A stretch of 64,000 nt of DNA, from the NCBI RefSeq assembly GCF_016758255.1, contig NZ_QYAD01000001.1:1269032-1333031 (forward strand), written 5' to 3'. Made by a program: the position numbers and the translations under genes. The notes below the pieces were generated by a model that did not search any database, was not told the DNA's origin, and saw only the letters and a list, made by a program, of their open reading frames with translations. This stretch comes from Leucobacter chromiireducens subsp. chromiireducens (lineage in GTDB: Bacteria > Actinomycetota > Actinomycetes > Actinomycetales > Microbacteriaceae). This document shows, one piece after another, positions 53,706 through 64,000 of this stretch (positions are counted from its first letter, which is position 1; each line of letters opens with the position of its first letter).

Positions 53706-54662
53706 ATGTGCACGCGATTCTTGTGGTCTTCGCTCGGTACGCCCGGCAGCGGAAACGTCCTGGTAGGGCGCAGCATGGACTGGTTCGAGGACACTCGGAC
53801 GGTGCTTGCTGTGCGGCCGCGCGGTGTCGAGCGCGAGAGCGCGCCCGGGGATCCGGGGTCCTTCAGCTGGCGTTCGGAGTACGGCAGTGTCGTCTGTCTG
53901 ATGTACGGCGCCATCGCCGTGGACGGCCTGAACGAGGTCGGTCTCCAGGTGAGTGGGCTCTACCTGGCAGAATCCGACTACGGAGAGCGCGACGCGGCCC
54001 GTCCCGGTCTCGCGCTTGCGCAGGCGATTCAGTGCTTGCTGGATCGCTTCGCCACTACCGCAGCGGCCGTCGCGTGGCTGCAGGAGAGCAACGTCCAGAT
54101 CATCCCGCTCGATATCGGCGGTAAGCCCGGTACTGGCCACATCGCGCTGGGTGATCCGAGCGGCGATTCCGCCATCATCGAGTTCATCGCCGGCGAGATG
54201 GTCGTGCACCACGGCACTGAGTTCACCGTCATGGCCAACTCTCCCGTCTACTCGGAGCAGCTGGAACTCGAGCAGCGCTACGCGGGATTGGGTGGCGAGT
54301 TGCCGCTTCCCGGCGGCACCGACTCGCCGGATCGCTTTGCTCGTGCCGCGTTCTATTCTGCCCGTCTCCCCGAGACCGAGAGCGCACGTGCCGCCGCAGC
54401 GTACGCGTTCAGCGTGATCCGCAATGCTTCCGCGCCGTTTGGCACGGCCGATCCCGTGCGACCGAACGTCTCGACCACTCGCTGGCGCACGGTCGCCGAC
54501 CTGAGCGATCGACGGTTCTTCTACGAGTCGACGAGCAACCCCAACGTCGTATGGGTGGAGCTCACGCAGCTCGACTTCACCGCTGAGGCTGAACTCCGCT
54601 TCGACCCTGAAGCAAGTACGAGCTTCAGCGGGAAGGTGAACGAAGCGTTTCAGGGGGCCTGA
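53706..54662 (+). CDS. Linear amide hydrolase, choloylglycine/penicillin V acylase family
   Basis: 318 residues. Ntn hydrolase whose nucleophile is the Cys exposed after removal of Met1: MCTRFLW. Other family marks: VLVGRSMDWFEDT (Asp/Arg), DGLNEVGLQVSGLYL, FTVMANSPVYSEQL (Asn), and PVRPNVSTTRWRTVADLSDR (Arg near the C-terminus). No signal peptide, so cytosolic. Substrate could be bile salts, penicillin V or acyl-homoserine lactones; sequence alone does not decide. Confidence 0.9.
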   Translation: MCTRFLWSSLGTPGSGNVLVGRSMDWFEDTRTVLAVRPRGVERESAPGDPGSFSWRSEYGSVVCLMYGAIAVDGLNEVGLQVSGLYLAESDYGERDAARPGLALAQAIQCLLDRFATTAAAVAWLQESNVQIIPLDIGGKPGTGHIALGDPSGDSAIIEFIAGEMVVHHGTEFTVMANSPVYSEQLELEQRYAGLGGELPLPGGTDSPDRFARAAFYSARLPETESARAAAAYAFSVIRNASAPFGTADPVRPNVSTTRWRTVADLSDRRFFYESTSNPNVVWVELTQLDFTAEAELRFDPEASTSFSGKVNEAFQGA

Positions 54663-54733
54663 CGGGTCGAGAGCGCTGGCTGCTCGCTAGGATAGAGGGG
54701 TTGACACCACACCCGAAGCCATGATGGAGCAGC

Positions 54734-55069
54734 ATGCCTGAAACTTCTGCGGCCGAGCGCGCCGCATCGAGCGGAGAGATCACGGCTGAGACCGTGCAGC
54801 ATCTCGCCGGTCTTTCCCGAATCGCCCTCACCGACGCTGAGATCGATTCGCTCACGACTGAGCTCGGCTCGATTCTCGAGAACATCGCGAAGGTGAGCGA
54901 AGTTGCGGGTGCAGACGTCCCCGCGACGAGCCACCCGATCCCGCTCAACAACGTGACCCGCCCGGACGAGATCGCCGACGTGCTCACCCGCGAGCAGGCG
55001 CTCGCGAATGCGCCGGAGACCACTGACGGAATGTTCCGCGTCTCTTCGATTCTGGGGGAGGAGCAGTAG
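54734..55069 (+). CDS. gatC: Glutamyl/aspartyl-tRNA amidotransferase subunit C
   Basis: 111 residues. [35 protein letters not shown] and a C-terminal [19 protein letters not shown] are the family's conserved blocks. First gene of gatCAB; stop overlaps the gatA start. GatCAB converts misacylated Glu-tRNAGln and Asp-tRNAAsn. Confidence 0.95.
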   Translation: MPETSAAERAASSGEITAETVQHLAGLSRIALTDAEIDSLTTELGSILENIAKVSEVAGADVPATSHPIPLNNVTRPDEIADVLTREQALANAPETTDGMFRVSSILGEEQ

Positions 55070-56604
55070 TGTCTGAACTGATTCAGCTGACCGCGGCCGA
55101 GCTGTCCGCAAAGCTCGCTGCCGGCGAGGTCTCTGCTGTTGAAGCAGCGCAGGCCCACCTCGATCGGATCACCGCCGTGGATGGCAACTTGCACGCATTC
55201 CTCGCGACCGACGCGGAGGCGTCGCTTGCCGCGGCCCGCGCGGTTGATGAGCGTCGCGCGGCGGGGGAGCAGCTTGGTGAGCTCGCCGGTGTGCCGCTCG
55301 CGATCAAGGACGTTCTCGTCACGACGGACATGCCGTCGACGAGCGGTTCGAAGATCCTCGAGGGGTACCGTTCGCCCTTCGACGCGACCGCCGTTGCCAA
55401 GGCGCGCGCGGCGGGTCTTGTGAACATTGGCAAGACGAACATGGACGAGTTCGCCATGGGCTCCGCAACGGAGAACTCGGCGTACGGCCCGACGCACAAC
55501 CAGTGGGATCAGACGCGAGTGCCGGGCGGCTCCGGCGGCGGCTCCGCGGTTGCGGTTGGCGCGTTCGAGGCCCCGCTCGCGCTCGGCTCGGACACGGGTG
55601 GCTCGATCCGTCAGCCTGCAGCCCTCACCGGTACCGTGGGCGCGAAGCCGACCTACGGCGGCGTGAGTCGCTACGGTGCAATCGCCCTGGCCTCCTCTCT
55701 CGACCAGATCGGGCCGTGCGCGCGCACCGTGCTCGATACTGCGCTTCTCCACGATGTCGTCGCCGGGCATGATGCTCACGACTCCACATCGCTGAACCAT
55801 GCGTGGCCGTCGATGGCGGCTGCAGCGCGCGCCGGTGCCGACCCCACGAGCCTGAAGGGGCTCCGCGTCGGTGTCGTAAAGCAGCTCATGATCGATGGCG
55901 TGCAGCCCGGGGTCAAGGCTCGTTTTGACGAGTCGCTTGCGCTGCTCGCCGCGCAGGGGGCGGAGATCGTCGAGATCGATGCGCCTCACTTTGAGTACGC
56001 GGTCGCTGCGTACTACCTGATTCTGCCGGCGGAAGCCTCGAGTAACCTCGCCAAGTACGATTCCGTGCGCTTCGGCCTTCGTGTCACGCCGCAGGGCGGT
56101 GGGACCGTTGAGGGCGTCATGAGTGAAACCCGTGCGGCGGGCTTCGGCGCTGAGGTGAAGCGACGCATCATCCTCGGCACGTACGCCCTGTCGGCTGGCT
56201 ACTACGACGCGTACTACGGCAGCGCCCAGAAAGTGCGCACCCTGATCCAGCGCGACTTTGCCCAGGCGTTCGCGCAGGTGGACGTGATCGCGTCGCCCAC
56301 CGCGCCGACCACGGCGTGGGCGCTCGGCACACACGGCGGCGATCCGATGCAGGACTACCTGAACGACGCGACCACGATTCCCGCGAACCTCGCAGGTATC
56401 CCGGGCCTCAGCCTGCCGATCGGCACCGCAAGCGAAGACGGACTGCCTGTCGGTTTGCAGCTCATGGCTCCCGCATTTGAGGATGCACGCCTCTACCAGG
56501 CGGGGGCTGCGATTGAGCAGCTCATCACCGACCGCGACGGAGCGCCCTTCTGGGCACAGGCGCCGTCCCTTGCAGGCGCCCCGACCGGGAAGGCGAACGC
56601 GTAA
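55069..56604 (+). CDS. gatA: Glutamyl-tRNA(Gln) amidotransferase subunit A
   Basis: 511 residues, GTG at 55069. Amidase signature with Ser-cis-Ser-Lys triad: Lys in [47 protein letters not shown] (nucleophile Ser). C-terminal [18 protein letters not shown]. Overlaps gatB by one base. Confidence 0.97.
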   Translation: MSELIQLTAAELSAKLAAGEVSAVEAAQAHLDRITAVDGNLHAFLATDAEASLAAARAVDERRAAGEQLGELAGVPLAIKDVLVTTDMPSTSGSKILEGYRSPFDATAVAKARAAGLVNIGKTNMDEFAMGSATENSAYGPTHNQWDQTRVPGGSGGGSAVAVGAFEAPLALGSDTGGSIRQPAALTGTVGAKPTYGGVSRYGAIALASSLDQIGPCARTVLDTALLHDVVAGHDAHDSTSLNHAWPSMAAAARAGADPTSLKGLRVGVVKQLMIDGVQPGVKARFDESLALLAAQGAEIVEIDAPHFEYAVAAYYLILPAEASSNLAKYDSVRFGLRVTPQGGGTVEGVMSETRAAGFGAEVKRRIILGTYALSAGYYDAYYGSAQKVRTLIQRDFAQAFAQVDVIASPTAPTTAWALGTHGGDPMQDYLNDATTIPANLAGIPGLSLPIGTASEDGLPVGLQLMAPAFEDARLYQAGAAIEQLITDRDGAPFWAQAPSLAGAPTGKANA

Positions 56605-58118
56605 TGGCAAAGACGAAGCTTATGGACTACGCCGAGGCGCTGGAGCGCTTCGAGCCCGTGATCGGCCTCGAGGTGCACGTCGAGCTGAACACGAAGACCA
56701 AGATGTTTTCCTCGGCCCCCAACACCTTTGGTGCGGAGCCGAACACGAACCTCACCCCGGTGTGCCTCGGCCTGCCGGGCTCGCTCCCCGTGGTGAACGA
56801 TGAGGCCGTACGGTACTCAATCAGCCTGGGGCTCGCACTCGGATGCGAGATCGCAGAAGTGTCTGGCTTCGCGCGCAAGAACTACTTCTACCCCGACATG
56901 GCGAAGAACTACCAGATCTCGCAGTTCGATGATCCCATCGCCCACGATGGCTCGGTCGAGATCGAGCTGGCCTCGGGGCGTGTCATCCACGTTCCGATCG
57001 AGCGTGCGCACATGGAGGAGGACGCCGGCAAGCTGAACCACGTGGGTGGCTCCACCGGGCGCATCCAGGGTGCCGAGTACTCGCTGGTTGACTACAACCG
57101 CGCGGGCGTCCCGCTCGTTGAGATTGTCACCCGCCCGATCTTCGGCGGCGAGGCAGACACCCCGGAGATCGCTGCGGCGTACGTCGCCACCATTCGAGAG
57201 CTGGTGCTCTCGCTTGGCATCTCTGATGCTCGGATGGAGCGCGGCAACCTGCGTTGCGATGCGAACGTGTCGCTGCGTCCGCGCGGCAACGAGGACGCAG
57301 GCATGAGCGTGCTCGGTACTCGCACGGAGACCAAGAACGTGAACTCGCTCCGCTCGATCGAGCGCGCTGTGCGGTTTGAGATCCAGCGTCAGGCGCAGAT
57401 CCTCAGCGAGGGTGGCAGCATCACGCAGGAGACGCGTCACTGGCACGAGGACACGGGGGAGACCTCGCCGGGTCGCCCGAAGAGTGACGCGGATGACTAC
57501 CGCTACTTCCCGGAGCCGGACCTTGCGCCGTTGACGCCGTCGCGTGAACTCGTGGAGGAGTTGCGCGCGCAGCTTCCCGAGCACCCGACGCTGCGAACGC
57601 GTCGTCTGAAGGCCGAGTGGCAGTTCTCAGCGCTGGAGTTCCAGGATGTTGTCAACGCTGGCCTCGTTTCGTCGATCGAGGCGACCGTTGCCGCTGGCGT
57701 TCCTGCCCAGGCTGCGCGCAAGTGGTGGACGGGTGAGATTGCCCGCATCGCAAACGAGCAGTCCGCTGCGCCCGCGGATCTCATCACCCCCGAGCAGATC
57801 GCTTCCGTCGTCGCGCTCGTCGACGAGGGAACGCTTAACGACAAGCTCGCGCGCCAGGTGATCGCAGGAATCATCGCCGGTGAAGGCACCGCCCAGGAGA
57901 TTGTTGATGCCCGTGGCCTCGCAATTGTCTCGGACGACGGCGCCCTGATCGCGGCGGTTGACGCCGCGCTTGCGGAGCAGCCCGATGTGCTTGCCAAGAT
58001 CCGTGATGGCAAGGTGCAGGCGGCAGGAGCCATCATCGGCTCGGTGATGAAGGCAATGCGTGGACAGGCAGACGCCGCACGCGTTCGCGAGCTTGTGCTC
58101 GAGCGTGCCGCGCAGTAG
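56604..58118 (+). CDS. gatB: Aspartyl/glutamyl-tRNA amidotransferase subunit B
   Basis: 504 residues. [67 protein letters not shown] and [13 protein letters not shown] mark the catalytic cradle; a YqeY-like helical tail binds tRNA. Closes the operon, followed by a strong hairpin. Confidence 0.97.
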   Translation: MAKTKLMDYAEALERFEPVIGLEVHVELNTKTKMFSSAPNTFGAEPNTNLTPVCLGLPGSLPVVNDEAVRYSISLGLALGCEIAEVSGFARKNYFYPDMAKNYQISQFDDPIAHDGSVEIELASGRVIHVPIERAHMEEDAGKLNHVGGSTGRIQGAEYSLVDYNRAGVPLVEIVTRPIFGGEADTPEIAAAYVATIRELVLSLGISDARMERGNLRCDANVSLRPRGNEDAGMSVLGTRTETKNVNSLRSIERAVRFEIQRQAQILSEGGSITQETRHWHEDTGETSPGRPKSDADDYRYFPEPDLAPLTPSRELVEELRAQLPEHPTLRTRRLKAEWQFSALEFQDVVNAGLVSSIEATVAAGVPAQAARKWWTGEIARIANEQSAAPADLITPEQIASVVALVDEGTLNDKLARQVIAGIIAGEGTAQEIVDARGLAIVSDDGALIAAVDAALAEQPDVLAKIRDGKVQAAGAIIGSVMKAMRGQADAARVRELVLERAAQ

Positions 58119-58140
58119 CGCACACCACTTGTGATCCTGA

Positions 58141-58177
58141 AACGGGCGCGTACTCCTCCCGGAGTGCGCGCCCGTTC
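58141..58177 (+). terminator. Terminator after gatB
   Basis: ACGGGCGCGTACTCC-TCC-GGAGTGCGCGCCCGT-type hairpin (one mismatch) ending in TTCTGC. Confidence 0.8.
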
Positions 58178-58272
58178 TGCACTCTCAGGGGAGGAGTCGG
58201 AGGCCCGGGGGAGCGCCCAGGAAAGGACAGCTCAGGCCGCACGATGAGACACGCCCGGGAACGGGGTGTGGT

Positions 58273-58645
58273 TTGCGGTGTGCCCGGATTCTGCGTAATG
58301 TATTCCTTTGTCAGCGCAACGCAGCCGGGCAGCTAAGCAGAAGCCAAGCGGTCCGGTCTATATGAATGCGCAGCGAATGCCCGGTTGGGTGTTTGCCTGG
58401 GGCACAGTTGCTGTTCGGAAGGGTTCCTTCGGGGGATTCTACGGGTGGTGTCTGGTCTTTGAGAACTCAATAGTGTGCACTTGATTGTCAAATGCCAATT
58501 ATTTATCCCGTCGCTAAGCCCTTGTGGGTTTGGTTGATGGCGATTCCTTTTGGACAAATTATATGAACGTCAGTAATGATGTTCGTTTTGTCAGGTTGAA
58601 CTCGCATCGTGGTGGCTTATTCCGCTTACCAGGGTGCATGTAATT
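58273..58645 (+). promoter_or_regulatory. rRNA operon promoter and leader with boxA-like element
   Basis: TTGCGG (58273-58278), 17 bases, TAATGT (58296-58301) is a good promoter candidate. TTTGAGAACTCAATAGTGTG (58458-58477) is the conserved actinobacterial rrn leader element, with a relative before 23S at 60477. It probably serves antitermination and/or RNase III processing. No gene lies in 58178-58645. Confidence 0.65.
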
Positions 58646-63744
<5,099 letters not shown>

Positions 63745-63869
63745 CCACCACCTTTTGGGTGGGCATAGGTTTTCAGATGTAACGATGTTTCGCGTCCACT
63801 TTGTGGTTCCCAACGGACGGCCACACACAACACCCTTGTGGGGTGGGTGTGGTTGATATGTTGATAGAG

Positions 63870-63986
63870 TTACGGCGGTTATAGCGTCAGGGAAACGCCC
63901 GGTTACATTCCGAACCCGGAAGCTAAGGCTGACTGCGCCGATGGTACTGCACTCGGGAGGGTGTGGGAGAGTAGGACACCGCCGGA
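63870..63986 (+). rRNA. rrf: 5S ribosomal RNA
   Basis: TTACGGCGGTTATAGCG...CACCGCCGGAC, with the terminal stem GGCGG/CCGCC and the conserved CCGAACCCGGAAGCTAAG. Ends approximate. Confidence 0.93.
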
Positions 63987-64000
63987 CACCTTTTATAGGG

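Overview
The window is high-GC actinobacterial DNA. The gene order dprA-xerC-(M23)-rpsB-tsf-pyrH-frr-cdsA, the class E sortase motif, and the 16S rRNA with an rrn order lacking a spacer tRNA point to Microbacteriaceae, probably Leucobacter or a close relative. The genus call is inference from memory, not a search.

Bases 1 to about 33,225 are the right-hand part of an integrated mobile element. Its left end lies outside the window. It carries: the start of a type III-like DNA methyltransferase (1-482, minus); small unknown genes; an ArdA antirestriction gene with a structured leader; a 1,669-residue surface adhesin with an LAxTG sortase motif; an HNH/XRE fusion; a large TrbL/VirB6-like membrane protein; two XRE regulators each next to a palindromic operator; a lipoprotein/membrane protein pair; a MOBP-type relaxase with a MobC-like partner and a candidate oriT; a block of small leading-region-type genes; a P4-type SF3 helicase with an excisionase-like gene and an iteron-rich candidate origin; and a large serine integrase. 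The integrase sits 22 bp from the 3' fragment of dprA, so the element has split the host dprA gene. No VirB4-, VirD4- or sortase-like gene is in the window.

The most unusual content of the element is non-coding. (1) At least ten hairpins, all in the same orientation between 21.6 and 31.6 kb, share a near-identical 14-base loop (GCAGCGGGAGCGGA) but have different stems whose two arms remain complementary. (2) About 470 bp next to the relaxase gene carry 17 exact ACCGAG hexamers, most of them spaced by multiples of exactly 11 bp. (3) Several further repeat arrays of unrelated sequence lie in separate intergenic regions. (4) Clusters of short hairpins fill other gaps.

From about 33.2 kb to the end is ordinary chromosome: xerC, a degraded M23 peptidase, rpsB-tsf, pyrH-frr-cdsA, a DivIVA-repeat protein, a transglycosylase, RNase HI, a giant hendecad coiled-coil protein, a fused membrane/lipoprotein-like gene, a thioredoxin-fold TPR protein, cysteine desulfurase-mnmA-ligA, an alkyladenine glycosylase, an Ntn hydrolase, gatCAB, and a complete 16S-23S-5S rRNA operon ending at the window edge.
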